Source: Rhodospirillales bacterium
GTDB taxonomy: Bacteria > Pseudomonadota > Alphaproteobacteria > Rhodospirillales > UBA2165
Direction of reading: 5' to 3'
Length of the DNA stretch: 40,367 nucleotides
NCBI GenBank assembly: GCA_028823885.1
Contig: JAPPFK010000114.1
Coordinates: forward strand, 1 to 40,367
A program made the position numbers and the translations under genes. The notes beneath the pieces are model-generated. The model did no database searches. It saw nothing but the letters and a program-made list of their open reading frames with translations, and had not been told where the DNA came from. Within the stretch, counting starts at the first letter, position 1. Every line of letters starts with the position of its first letter. This document shows positions 17,677 through 25,669 of the stretch, piece after piece.

Positions 17677-18900
17677 GTGGCGGCGAAGAGATTGAACCAG
17701 GACATTAGCACCGAAGGCAGGCTGGCGGTATTCGCCGCGAGCGGAAAAACCATCGCCGGTGGCGCCACCGTCTTGCAGGTCCTGCCGGCACTGGAGACGG
17801 GCGGGGTTGAACGCGGCACGGTCGATGTCGCCAACGCCGTCGTCGCCGCGGGCGGGCGTTCCATCGTCGCCTCGGCCGGCGGACGCATGGTGCACGAACT
17901 CAGCCGGGGCGGCGCCGAACACGTCACCCTGCCGGTGGATTCCAAGAACCCGCTGGTCATGCGCGCCAACATCCGCCGGCTGGTCCGGATCATCAAATCA
18001 GAGAACGTCGACGTGGTCCACGCCCGCTCCCGGGCGCCGGCCTGGAGCGCCATTGCCGCCGCCAATAAAACCGGCCGCCGCTTCGTCACCACCTTTCACG
18101 GCACTTACGGTCGCAGCAACGTGTTCAAGCGCCGCTACAACAGTGTTATGACCCGGGGCGAACGGGTCATCGCCATCTCCGACTTTATCGCCGGACACAT
18201 GCGCGAGGCCTACGGCGTTCCGGCCGGCAAGATCCGTGTCATCCACCGCGGCGTCGACATTGCCCGCTTCGACCCCGCCAAAGTGTCCCAGGAACGGATC
18301 ATCGCGCTCTCCGAACGCTGGCGGCTGCCCGACGGCATGCCCGTGGTGATGCTGCCCGGCCGGCTCACCCGCTGGAAAGGCCAGCGGGTGTTCATCGAGG
18401 CGGTGAAACTGCTGACGGACCACGACGTCCGGTGCCTGATTGTCGGTGCCGACCAGGGGCGGGATACCTACCGCAAGAAGCTGATCAAGGAAATCGAAGG
18501 CGCTGGGCTTGGCGGCAAGATACATGTGATCGACCATTGCGACGACATGCCGGCCGCCTACATGCTGACCGATGCGGTGATCTCCGCCTCCATCGAACCG
18601 GAAGCCTTTGGCCGCGTCGTGACCGAGGCCCAAGCCCTCGGCCGGCCCGTCATCGCCACCGATCACGGCGGCGCCCGCGAGACCATTGTCGACGGCCGGA
18701 CCGGATGGCTGACGCCGCCGGGCGACGCCCGGGCGCTCGCCGCCACGATCGCCCGGGTCCTCGATCAGGACCCGTCGGCCCGGGGGAACTACGCGGCCCG
18801 GGCGGTCGCCCATATCCGCGACAACTTCACCAAGGACGCCATGTGCGCCAAGACCATTGCCGTCTATGACGAGCTTCTCGGCGGCGCACCGGCGGGCTGA
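17677..18900 (+). CDS. Glycosyltransferase family 4
   Basis: Probably adds a sugar during lipopolysaccharide or other envelope-glycan assembly at the inner membrane. It has about 407 residues. The N-terminal domain starts with VLQVLPALETGGVERGTVDVA, typical of GT4. Nucleotide-sugar binding features in the C-terminal domain are PGRLTRWKGQ and the EX7E motif in EPEAFGRVVTEAQALGRPVIATDHGG. The start is uncertain: GTG 17677 is preferred because longer frames overlap the divergent hydrolase start, but no strong Shine-Dalgarno is visible. The next gene, a GT9, is 17 bases downstream, and both are likely one transcript leading towards thrS. Confidence 0.87.
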   Translation: MAAKRLNQDISTEGRLAVFAASGKTIAGGATVLQVLPALETGGVERGTVDVANAVVAAGGRSIVASAGGRMVHELSRGGAEHVTLPVDSKNPLVMRANIRRLVRIIKSENVDVVHARSRAPAWSAIAAANKTGRRFVTTFHGTYGRSNVFKRRYNSVMTRGERVIAISDFIAGHMREAYGVPAGKIRVIHRGVDIARFDPAKVSQERIIALSERWRLPDGMPVVMLPGRLTRWKGQRVFIEAVKLLTDHDVRCLIVGADQGRDTYRKKLIKEIEGAGLGGKIHVIDHCDDMPAAYMLTDAVISASIEPEAFGRVVTEAQALGRPVIATDHGGARETIVDGRTGWLTPPGDARALAATIARVLDQDPSARGNYAARAVAHIRDNFTKDAMCAKTIAVYDELLGGAPAG

Positions 18901-18917
18901 GCCCGGAGCCCGAGCAA

Positions 18918-19853
18918 ATGGCCGGCCGGATACTGGTGATCAAGCTCGGGGCGCTAGGCGACTTCCTGCAGGCCGCCGGGCCCTTCGCCGCCATCCGCGC
19001 CCATCACCCGGACGCCCGCATCACCCTGCTGACGACCCGGCCATTCGCCGACTTCGCCGCCGCATCGCCGTGGTTCGACGAGGTGTGGACCGATGTCCGG
19101 CCCAAGCTTTGGCAATTTATTGAATGGATGCGTCTTCGGGGCCAACTCAATGGCGGCCGGTTCAACCGGGTATATGACCTCCAGACCTCCGACCGCTCGT
19201 CCGGCTATTACCGGCTATTCGGAAAAAAGCCCGAATGGTCGGGAATCGCCCGGTCCTGCTCCCACCCCCACGCCAACCCTCGGCGCGACTTCATGCACAC
19301 CATGGAACGCCAAGCCGAACAGCTGAAAATGGCGGGACTCGACGCGGTTCCGGCGCCCAGTTTTTCCTGGGTCGACACCCGGATCGAACGCTTCGGGCTC
19401 GCCGAACGCCATGCCCTGCTGGCACCCGCGGGCGCCCTTCACCGGCCCGAAAAACGCTGGCCCACGGACCGCTTCGCCGATCTCGCCAACTGGCTTCAGG
19501 ACCGGGGCGTTCAGCCGGTGCTTCTGGGCACGGCGGGCGAAGCGCGGATTCTGGACGAGATCGTTTTCCAGGCGCCGGGGTCCCGTTCCCTTGCCGGCGA
19601 AACAAGCCTGTCCGATCTGATTGCGCTCGGCCGGGGCGCGCTCGCCGCCATCGGCAACGACACCGGCCCCATGCACGCCGCCGCCATGGTCGGCTGCCCG
19701 ACGGTTGTGGTCTACTCCAAGGCGTCCGACCCGGCGCTGTGCGCCCAGCGGGGACCGCATGTGAGTATCCTGCGGCGGGATGACCTCAAAACCCTGGAGC
19801 TCGCCAATGTCACCGATGAACTCTCGGAACCCATCCTTCGGACCCTTGACTAG
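18918..19853 (+). CDS. Glycosyltransferase family 9 (heptosyltransferase-like)
   Basis: GT9 enzymes such as WaaC/WaaF transfer heptose to the LPS core. It has 311 residues. The N-terminal donor/acceptor motif is ILVIKLGALGDFLQA. APAGALHRPEKRWP and the ADP-heptose-site signature GNDTGPMHAAAMVGCPTVV are in the C-terminal half. It is shorter than typical E. coli WaaF, and the acceptor cannot be told. GT4-GT9-thrS is an order I recall from related alphaproteobacteria. The thrS promoter and leader begin 8 bases after its stop. Confidence 0.88.
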   Translation: MAGRILVIKLGALGDFLQAAGPFAAIRAHHPDARITLLTTRPFADFAAASPWFDEVWTDVRPKLWQFIEWMRLRGQLNGGRFNRVYDLQTSDRSSGYYRLFGKKPEWSGIARSCSHPHANPRRDFMHTMERQAEQLKMAGLDAVPAPSFSWVDTRIERFGLAERHALLAPAGALHRPEKRWPTDRFADLANWLQDRGVQPVLLGTAGEARILDEIVFQAPGSRSLAGETSLSDLIALGRGALAAIGNDTGPMHAAAMVGCPTVVVYSKASDPALCAQRGPHVSILRRDDLKTLELANVTDELSEPILRTLD

Positions 19854-19860
19854 GCGCTCC

Positions 19861-19891
19861 TTGACAGGCGAAGCCGGATTGCCGATATAAG
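19861..19891 (+). promoter_or_regulatory. Promoter of the thrS leader
   Basis: Consensus -35 TTGACA (19861-19866) and a -10 TATAAG (19886-19891), separated by 19 bases; a GATATA at 17-base spacing overlaps the same site. The expected start point is near 19897-19899, almost on the leader-peptide ATG, so the leader may be translated from a leaderless mRNA. Readthrough from the GT9 gene is also possible. Confidence 0.65.
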
Positions 19892-19898
19892 CGCCGTT

Positions 19899-19958
19899 AT
19901 GACGCATGACCGTGCCACTACCACCGCCACGACCACGACCCTCCACGGGGGGCCGTGA
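19899..19958 (+). CDS. Threonine-rich leader peptide of thrS
   Basis: Twenty codons reading MTHDRATTTATTTTLHGGP then TGA: 8 of 19 residues are Thr, seven of them in the run at residues 7-14. It has no Shine-Dalgarno, but a strong promoter ends just before it. A terminator hairpin with six T residues lies 33 bases after its stop and thrS starts 99 bases after it. This is the layout of ribosome-mediated attenuation: uncharged tRNA-Thr would stall the ribosome on the Thr codons. Analogous leaders control thrABC and pheST in E. coli. Confidence 0.85.
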   Translation: MTHDRATTTATTTTLHGGP

Positions 19959-20020
19959 CGTCCGGCGCGTGTGCATAGACGGACTCACAGCCCTCCTCGC
20001 AGACGCAAGGGGGGTTTTTT
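19939..20020 (+). terminator. Thr attenuator: alternating stems and intrinsic terminator upstream of thrS
   Basis: Four alternating segments are visible: CCCTCC (19939-19944), GGGGGG (19947-19952), CCCTCC (19991-19996) and GGGGGG (20009-20014). Segments 3 and 4, extended to CCCTCCT/AGGGGGG (19991-19997 with 20008-20014), make the terminator, followed by TTTTTT (20015-20020). Segment 2 can instead pair with segment 3 as an antiterminator, brought close by an intervening hairpin GTCCG/CGGAC (19960-19964 with 19980-19984). A ribosome finishing the leader (stop at 19956) would cover segment 2 and allow termination; one stalled on Thr codons would leave it free. The 1:2 pairing is limited by a short loop. 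Confidence 0.82.
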
Positions 20021-20057
20021 GATGCAATGTCTTGAGTGACGACGAGGGATCAGACCG

Positions 20058-22076
20058 ATGGCGAACGGAGCAGAAGCAGGCGCGAACGTGAAGCTGACGC
20101 TGCCCGATGGCAGCGTCCGGGACTACACGGCGCCGGTAACCGGTGCCGCGGTGGCCGCCGACATCGGCCCCTGCCTCGCCAAGGCGGCGCTGGCCGCCCG
20201 GATTGACGGCGAAATGTGGGATCTCAACCGGGCAATCCCGGGTGACTGCGATTTCTCCATCGTCACCGCCAAGGACGAGGATGCGTTGGAACTGTTGCGC
20301 CACGATGCCGCTCATGTGCTGGCCCAATCCGTCCAGGAACTGTTCCCCGGCACCCAAGTGACCATCGGCCCGGCCATCGAAAACGGCTTCTATTACGACT
20401 TTGCCCGCGACGAGCCGTTCTCGACGGATGATTTCGAGGCCATCGAAAGGCGGATGGCGGAGATCGTCGATCAGGACCTGCCTATCGAACGCCAGGTCTG
20501 GGACCGGGCCGAAGCGATCGCGCATTTCAAGTCCATCGGCGAAATCTACAAGGCGGAGATCATCCGGGACCTGCCGGAAGCCGAAGAGATCACCATCTAC
20601 CAGCAGGGCGGCTGGAAGGACCTCTGCCGGGGCCCTCACCTGCCCTCGACCGGCAAGCTGGGCAAGGCGTTCAAGATGCTCAAGCTCGCCGGCGCCTACT
20701 GGCGGGGCGACAGCCGGAACGAGATGTTGCAGCGCATGTACGGCACGGCGTGGGCCGACGAGAAACAACTCAAGTCGTACCTCACCATGCTCGAGGAGGC
20801 GGAGAAGCGGGATCACCGGCGCCTGGGCCGGGAAATGGAGCTGTTCCACCTCCAGGAAGAGGCCATCGGCTCGGTGTTCTGGCACGAGAAAGGCTGGTCC
20901 CTATACCGCACCATTGAGGCCTATATGCGCCGCCGGCTGGAAGATGCCGGCTATGTGGAGGTCAAGACGCCGCAGTTGGTGGACCGCGCGCTGTGGGAGG
21001 ATTCCGGCCACTGGGACAAGTTCCGCGACAACATGTTCATCGCCGAGGTGGACGAAGGCAAGGCGGTGCAAGCGAGCGAAAGCCATGGCGCTTCCGGTGA
21101 CGGCGCGCCCTCGGACGGCGGCAACGACACCAAGAAACACCTGGCCTTGAAGCCCATGAACTGCCCCTGCCACGTTCAGATCTTCAAACAGGGCATCAAG
21201 AGCTACCGTGCCCTGCCCTTGCGCATGGCCGAATTCGGCTCCTGCCACCGTTATGAACCGTCGGGCGCGCTGCATGGCCTGATGCGGGTGCGCGCCTTCA
21301 CCCAGGACGATGCGCACATCTTCTGTACCGAGGATCAAATCGAAAGCGAGACGGCGGCGTTCATCGAACTGCTGTCGTCGATCTACCAGGACTTCGGTTT
21401 CGAGGACTTCGTGATCAAGTTCTCCGACCGGCCGGATGTGCGGGCCGGCGAGGATGCGGTATGGGACCGGGCGGAGCAGGCCTTGCAGGAGGCAACGGAC
21501 GCCGCCGGGGTCGAGGTCGAGTTGAACCCGGGCGAAGGCGCATTCTACGGGCCGAAACTGGAATTCGTGCTCCGCGACGCCATCGGGCGGGACTGGCAGT
21601 GCGGCACCCTTCAGGTGGACTTCGTACTGCCGGAACGCCTGGACGCCAACTACATCGGCGAGGACAACGAAAAGCACCGCCCGGTGATGCTTCATCGCGC
21701 CATTCTCGGTTCGTTCGAGCGGTTTATCGGCATATTGATCGAGAACTACGCCGGGCGCTTCCCCCTGTGGCTGGCGCCGGTGCAGGCGGTCGTGGCGTCC
21801 ATCACCAACGATGCGGACGATTACGCCAGCGAAGTGGCCGACGCCCTCAAATCGGCCGGCATTCGGGTGGAGACGGACCTCCGGAACGAGAAGATCAACT
21901 ACAAGATCCGAGAGCACAGCCACGCCCATGTGCCGCTGATCGCCGTCGTCGGCGCCCGGGAGGCGGAGGAAAAGACCGTGGCACTCCGCCGTTTGGGCGG
22001 CAAGGCTCAAGAAATTGTTGCGCTGGATGAGGCAGTCGCTAGACTTGTCGGCGAAGCGGCCGCACCGGGAGCCTGA
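20058..22076 (+). CDS. thrS: Threonyl-tRNA synthetase
   Basis: Charges tRNA-Thr in the cytoplasm. It has 672 residues in the standard order: TGS domain (about 12-75), editing domain with HDAAH and the CRGPH zinc-like pair, class II catalytic core with [38 protein letters not shown] (motif 2) and [17 protein letters not shown] (motif 3), and C-terminal anticodon-binding domain. A Gly/Ser/Asp-rich insertion of roughly 15 residues lies around 335-352, before the ALKPMNCP motif. GAGGGA lies 8 bases before the ATG. Expression is probably set by the Thr attenuator just upstream. Confidence 0.97.
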   Translation: MANGAEAGANVKLTLPDGSVRDYTAPVTGAAVAADIGPCLAKAALAARIDGEMWDLNRAIPGDCDFSIVTAKDEDALELLRHDAAHVLAQSVQELFPGTQVTIGPAIENGFYYDFARDEPFSTDDFEAIERRMAEIVDQDLPIERQVWDRAEAIAHFKSIGEIYKAEIIRDLPEAEEITIYQQGGWKDLCRGPHLPSTGKLGKAFKMLKLAGAYWRGDSRNEMLQRMYGTAWADEKQLKSYLTMLEEAEKRDHRRLGREMELFHLQEEAIGSVFWHEKGWSLYRTIEAYMRRRLEDAGYVEVKTPQLVDRALWEDSGHWDKFRDNMFIAEVDEGKAVQASESHGASGDGAPSDGGNDTKKHLALKPMNCPCHVQIFKQGIKSYRALPLRMAEFGSCHRYEPSGALHGLMRVRAFTQDDAHIFCTEDQIESETAAFIELLSSIYQDFGFEDFVIKFSDRPDVRAGEDAVWDRAEQALQEATDAAGVEVELNPGEGAFYGPKLEFVLRDAIGRDWQCGTLQVDFVLPERLDANYIGEDNEKHRPVMLHRAILGSFERFIGILIENYAGRFPLWLAPVQAVVASITNDADDYASEVADALKSAGIRVETDLRNEKINYKIREHSHAHVPLIAVVGAREAEEKTVALRRLGGKAQEIVALDEAVARLVGEAAAPGA

Positions 22077-22156
22077 GCTGGGGCAAGACCGGGGCGGCTA
22101 GTCGAGTTTAAAGTCCTTTTTCATAACCAGGGGTCCAACGCGTGACAGCATCATGA

Positions 22157-22190
22157 TCTATCGGCACCTGGGGAGGCAAAGGCCGATAGA
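22157..22190 (+). promoter_or_regulatory. Stem-loop abutting the infC ribosome binding site
   Basis: TCTATCGGC (22157-22165) pairs perfectly with GCCGATAGA (22182-22190), a 9-bp stem with a 16-base loop that itself contains GGGGAGG. The last stem base is the first base of the AGGAG Shine-Dalgarno (22190-22194) of infC. Opening or closing this stem could affect ribosome access, or the loop could offer a decoy site. Function is inferred from position. Confidence 0.6.
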
Positions 22191-22202
22191 GGAGTTGCGT
22201 CA

Positions 22203-22739
22203 ATAGCCCGCCCACCCATGCAGGCCAGGCCCGAGAAAGAGGGCCCCCGCGTAAACGAAGACATCGATAACGCCCAAATCCGTCTGGTGGATGCCGACGG
22301 AGAAATGATCGGCGTCGTACCCACCGAAGAAGCCCTGGACCGTGCCGCGGATGCGGGCCTCGATCTGGTCGAGGTGTCGCCCAATGCGGATCCGCCGGTG
22401 TGCAAGATTCTCGATTTCGGCAAGCTCAAGTACGAGAACCAGAAGAAGAAGGCCGAGGCGCGGAAAAAGCAGAAGACCATCGACGTCAAGGAAATCAAGA
22501 TGCGCCCGGGCATCGAGGAGCACGACTATCAGGTCAAGATGCGCTCCATGCGCCGGTTTATCGACGATGGCGACAAGGTGAAGGTGACCTTGCGCTTTCG
22601 CGGCCGCGAGATGGCCCACCAGGATTTGGGCGCCAAGGTGCTGGACCGGGTGCGGGACGATATGGACGAGCTGGCCAAGGTGGAGCAGTTCCCCCAACTG
22701 GAAGGCCGCCAGATGACCATGGTGTTTGCGCCGAGGTAA
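22203..22739 (+). CDS. infC: Translation initiation factor IF-3, probable ATA start codon
   Basis: IF-3 keeps 30S subunits free and rejects non-standard start codons. From ATA 22203 it has 178 residues, [20 protein letters not shown] at the N-terminus with the first codon read as Met. The N-domain (GPRVNEDI to [16 protein letters not shown]), the Lys-rich linker helix and the C-domain ([27 protein letters not shown]) are complete. ATA is chosen over ATG 22218 because AGGAG ends 8 bases before it, whereas ATG 22218 has no Shine-Dalgarno, and because ARPPMQ is a typical alphaproteobacterial IF-3 beginning. E. coli infC uses AUU for autoregulation, so a rare start is expected. Confidence 0.95.
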   Translation: MARPPMQARPEKEGPRVNEDIDNAQIRLVDADGEMIGVVPTEEALDRAADAGLDLVEVSPNADPPVCKILDFGKLKYENQKKKAEARKKQKTIDVKEIKMRPGIEEHDYQVKMRSMRRFIDDGDKVKVTLRFRGREMAHQDLGAKVLDRVRDDMDELAKVEQFPQLEGRQMTMVFAPR

Positions 22740-22806
22740 TCCCGGCCAAACCCGCATGGGACAGCACGCCCGTTTCGGCCTACTATTCGGGGCAAGGGAG
22801 GACATG

Positions 22807-23646
22807 ATGAACCGCGACTTGCTGCATCCCATAACCGAAGACGAAAAGCGGGCCTACGAGGAGGATGGCGCAGTCTGCATTCGCGGCCAGTTCGACCGGG
22901 AATGGATCGATCACATGCTGGCGGTGTGTACCGGCAACGACGTAAATCCGGGCGGCGCGCGCCATGAACAGAGCGACGCGGACGATCCCGGCCGCTTCGT
23001 CGCCGCGACCCATATGTCGCGCGACAACAAGGACATATGGAATTTCGCGCTGAACTCGCCGGCCGCCGAGATCGCCGCGACCCTGATGGGCGTGGACGAG
23101 GCGCGGTTCTTCTACGATCAACTCTTCGTCAAGGAGCCCGGCACCCTGGCGCCGACGGCCTGGCACAACGACTTGCCGTTCTGGCCCTTCGACGGCGAGG
23201 ATGTCGCCTCGGTCTGGGTCGCGCTGACGCCGACGCCCAAGGAAAACAGCGGCCTCGTCTATGTCGGCGGCTCCCACAAGTGGAACAAGATGTATTACCC
23301 GGAACCGGCGACACCCCGGGACAACTTCACCATGCCCGAGGCCGAGACCTTTGAACGCTGCCCCGCCTTCCACAAGGAATTCGACAATCCCGACTACCGG
23401 TTCCTGAGTTGGGACATGGAGGCGGGCGACTGTCTGGTGCATCACCCGATGGCCGTGCACGGATCAGGCAAAAACGCCTCCCTCGATATGACGAGGGTCG
23501 CCCTCTCGGTCCGCTATTTCGGCGGCGACGCCACCTGGCACGGCAAACGCACCGTTTTCGAGGTGCCCGGCACATCGGACGATATGTTCCAACTCGGCAA
23601 GATGCCCGTCAACGATGACATCTTCCCGGTGGTCTGGCGGGCCTGA
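22807..23646 (+). CDS. Phytanoyl-CoA dioxygenase (PhyH) family protein
   Basis: Fe(II)/2-oxoglutarate-dependent hydroxylase. It has 279 residues. The metal triad is visible: HND in AWHNDLPFWPF, and the distal His in MAVHGSGKN, followed by the 2-oxoglutarate-binding Arg region TRVALSVRYFGGD. Two adjacent ATGs occur (22804, 22807); the second has GGGAGG at better spacing. It is the first gene of the block separating infC from rpmI and converges on the P450 gene. Substrates in this family range from phytanoyl-CoA to antibiotics and small acids, so the role is open. Confidence 0.88.
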   Translation: MNRDLLHPITEDEKRAYEEDGAVCIRGQFDREWIDHMLAVCTGNDVNPGGARHEQSDADDPGRFVAATHMSRDNKDIWNFALNSPAAEIAATLMGVDEARFFYDQLFVKEPGTLAPTAWHNDLPFWPFDGEDVASVWVALTPTPKENSGLVYVGGSHKWNKMYYPEPATPRDNFTMPEAETFERCPAFHKEFDNPDYRFLSWDMEAGDCLVHHPMAVHGSGKNASLDMTRVALSVRYFGGDATWHGKRTVFEVPGTSDDMFQLGKMPVNDDIFPVVWRA

Positions 23647-23670
23647 TCGTCGTCCCAGGCCGTCACCCGC

Positions 23671-24996
23671 CTATGGGTTCCGACTAGGATCCCATTCGAT
23701 CAACAGCCGCTGAATTCCCCGGAATGCCAGCGTCGGGATGTATTCCCACTCCTGACCGGGGACGAGCTTCATATGAGGCAATCGCCTGGTTAGTTCCTCG
23801 AGGATGATTTTCATCTCCAGCCGTGCCAGCGGCGCGCCCATGCAGAAGTGCGCCCCATTGCCGAACGCCAGGTGCTTTTTCTCCTGTTTGCGCAGGATGT
23901 CGAATTTGTCGCCGTCGGCAAACGCGGCTTCGTCCCGGCTGCCGGATCCGATCGCCAGCAGAATCTTGGCGCCTTTTGGAACGTCGAAGTCCCCGATCTT
24001 CGCATCCTTGGTGGCGATGCGCCTCCAGGTGAAGATGGAGGAGTCGTAGCGGAGAATTTCCTCGACCGCGCCCGGGATCAGAGAGGGATCGTTGCACAGC
24101 GCCTCCCACTGCGCCCGATCCTCCAGCAGCGCCCGCATCCCGTTGGCGGAGGCCTGAGTCGTGGTCTCATGCCCCGCGAACTGCATCAGGAACATGACGT
24201 TGCAGAGGTAGTTGATGGTGAACTTGTCCGGATCGGCCTTGTGGAGACGCACCATGTCGCCGAGATAATTGTCACCCGGGTTCTCGTAGGCATCGTCGAC
24301 CAGCTTCTTGGTAAACGCCCAGTGCTCGCCCATGTCATGCATGATCGCGACCTGCTCGGCCTCGCTGGGACGTCCCCAGTTGACGACGCCCCGTGCCGAG
24401 CCCAGCTGTTTGACCCTCACCGCATGATCATCGGCGGCGCCCAGGAAGATGAAGATCGCCAAGGCGGGCACCTCGTAAAGCATCTCCGCAACCAGATCGG
24501 CCTCGCCCTTGGCCGCAAACCGGTCGATGAAGCCGCTGACGATCGACCGGATCCGCGGCTCGACCTGTTCGACCCGTTTCGGCGTAAACGCGTCTCCAAA
24601 GACCTTGCGGTGCGCCCGGTGGGTCTCCGGATCCTCGTCCACAAGGGACGGTTCCACCGAGATATCGAGGCTGTCCCGCACGTCGGCGGCGGCCGGGCAC
24701 AAGGGCGTTACCGGGTGGCGCGCCAGGGCGGCGGAAAAAGTCTCGGGATCGCGGAACACGCGGACGATCTCGTCGTACTTGGTCACCACCCAGTAGCCGG
24801 ATTTGGGATCATGGAATATGGGCTCGGCCGACCGCGCCTTGCGGAAGAACGCGAACGGATTGGCGATGTAGGCGTCGTCGAAAGGCTCGAACTCCGCCGC
24901 CATCCCCGTCACCGGGCAGCGGGCGCGGGCATCGGAATCGGCATCGAGCTCTTTCGGCGTCGACTGAAACATGCCGAGATTTAGGTCGTTCGACAT
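23671..24996 (-). CDS. Cytochrome P450
   Basis: Haem monooxygenase. It has 441 residues, a soluble bacterial P450 with no membrane anchor. The haem-binding loop is HLAFGNGAHFCMGAPLAR with the proximal Cys at about 385. The oxygen-activation helix has FAGHETTT, and the ExxR motif is EEILRY. Start ATG 24996 has GGGAGG 7 bases upstream; an upstream GTG (25011) sits before it. It needs a ferredoxin and reductase, not encoded in the window. It is divergent from a MarR regulator across an AT-rich gap, which suggests direct control. Confidence 0.95.
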   Translation of the reverse strand: MSNDLNLGMFQSTPKELDADSDARARCPVTGMAAEFEPFDDAYIANPFAFFRKARSAEPIFHDPKSGYWVVTKYDEIVRVFRDPETFSAALARHPVTPLCPAAADVRDSLDISVEPSLVDEDPETHRAHRKVFGDAFTPKRVEQVEPRIRSIVSGFIDRFAAKGEADLVAEMLYEVPALAIFIFLGAADDHAVRVKQLGSARGVVNWGRPSEAEQVAIMHDMGEHWAFTKKLVDDAYENPGDNYLGDMVRLHKADPDKFTINYLCNVMFLMQFAGHETTTQASANGMRALLEDRAQWEALCNDPSLIPGAVEEILRYDSSIFTWRRIATKDAKIGDFDVPKGAKILLAIGSGSRDEAAFADGDKFDILRKQEKKHLAFGNGAHFCMGAPLARLEMKIILEELTRRLPHMKLVPGQEWEYIPTLAFRGIQRLLIEWDPSRNP

Positions 24997-25125
24997 TTTC
25001 TGGCCTCCCACATTCAGGCACGGAATTTCGAGACCCTATCCGATAATTATGTGAGATGTCAAATATTGATTTATCATAGATATGGTGTATTAGTCGCTCC
25101 GTTGTTTCAGTTGAATACGGCCGGC
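24997..25125. promoter_or_regulatory. AT-rich divergent control region between P450 and marR
   Basis: A locally AT-rich gap in a GC-rich region, holding small palindromes: ATAATTAT (25043-25050) and TGAT-TT-ATCA (25067-25076). Divergent MarR genes commonly bind such sites between themselves and their target. Exact promoters could not be fixed. Confidence 0.4.
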
Positions 25126-25596
25126 ATGTCCAAACCTCAACATCCCCTGGAGCTCGACCGACATCTCCCCTCCTTGATTCAGACTTTGGGGAACAAGATT
25201 TCGCTCCATGCGCTCCGTGAAGGCGCCCGTCCGCATGACCTGGACCTGCGGGAGTTGAGGGTGATCTTGATCTTGGGCGCCGAGGGGCGCTCCACGATCA
25301 ATGACGTGGCGGACCGGATCGCCATGGATCGGGGCGGCACCAGCCGCGCCATCAGCCGGTTGGAAAAGCGGGGATACATTGCGCGTTCCGATGACCTGCG
25401 CGACCGACGGCGCTCCTTGGTCGATCTGACCGATCAAGGGGTCCGGGTTCACGACGAGCTGGCTTCATTCGCCCTTACCCGGGAAGAACTGCTCCTCAGA
25501 AACCTCTCCGAGTCCGATCGGGTTCACCTCAACGAACTCCTACGGCGGGTCGTCGGGAATGTGGACACCATGCTGACAAGCGGCGAGGCACGATGA
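25126..25596 (+). CDS. MarR-family transcriptional regulator
   Basis: It has 156 residues, the normal size. The winged helix-turn-helix is INDVADRIAMDRGGTSRAISRLEKRGYI, followed by the wing DLRDRRRSLVDLTDQG; flanking helices give the dimer interface. MarR proteins usually repress a neighbouring operon and release DNA on binding an aromatic or other ligand. The start is uncertain: ATG 25126 gives the standard N-terminus, while an in-frame ATG at 25051 would add 25 atypical residues. Placed divergent from P450 and upstream of the LigC-like/sulfatase/cupin genes, it probably controls one or both sides. Confidence 0.88.
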   Translation: MSKPQHPLELDRHLPSLIQTLGNKISLHALREGARPHDLDLRELRVILILGAEGRSTINDVADRIAMDRGGTSRAISRLEKRGYIARSDDLRDRRRSLVDLTDQGVRVHDELASFALTREELLLRNLSESDRVHLNELLRRVVGNVDTMLTSGEAR

Positions 25597-25669
25597 TTCC
25601 ACGCTGGCCATTGGTACGCTCATCCCTGATCATCCGGCTGTACCGCAGACCGCGACCGGAGGCACAAGA

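Noticed and set aside
19215-20885. A 556-codon minus-strand frame across GT9, the thrS leader and thrS
   Set aside because: It covers three well-supported plus-strand features and resembles no protein family.
21160-21180. MNCPCHV instead of MNCPGHV in ThrRS as a damaged active site
   Set aside because: I recall this Cys form in other alphaproteobacterial ThrRS, and all other motifs are intact.
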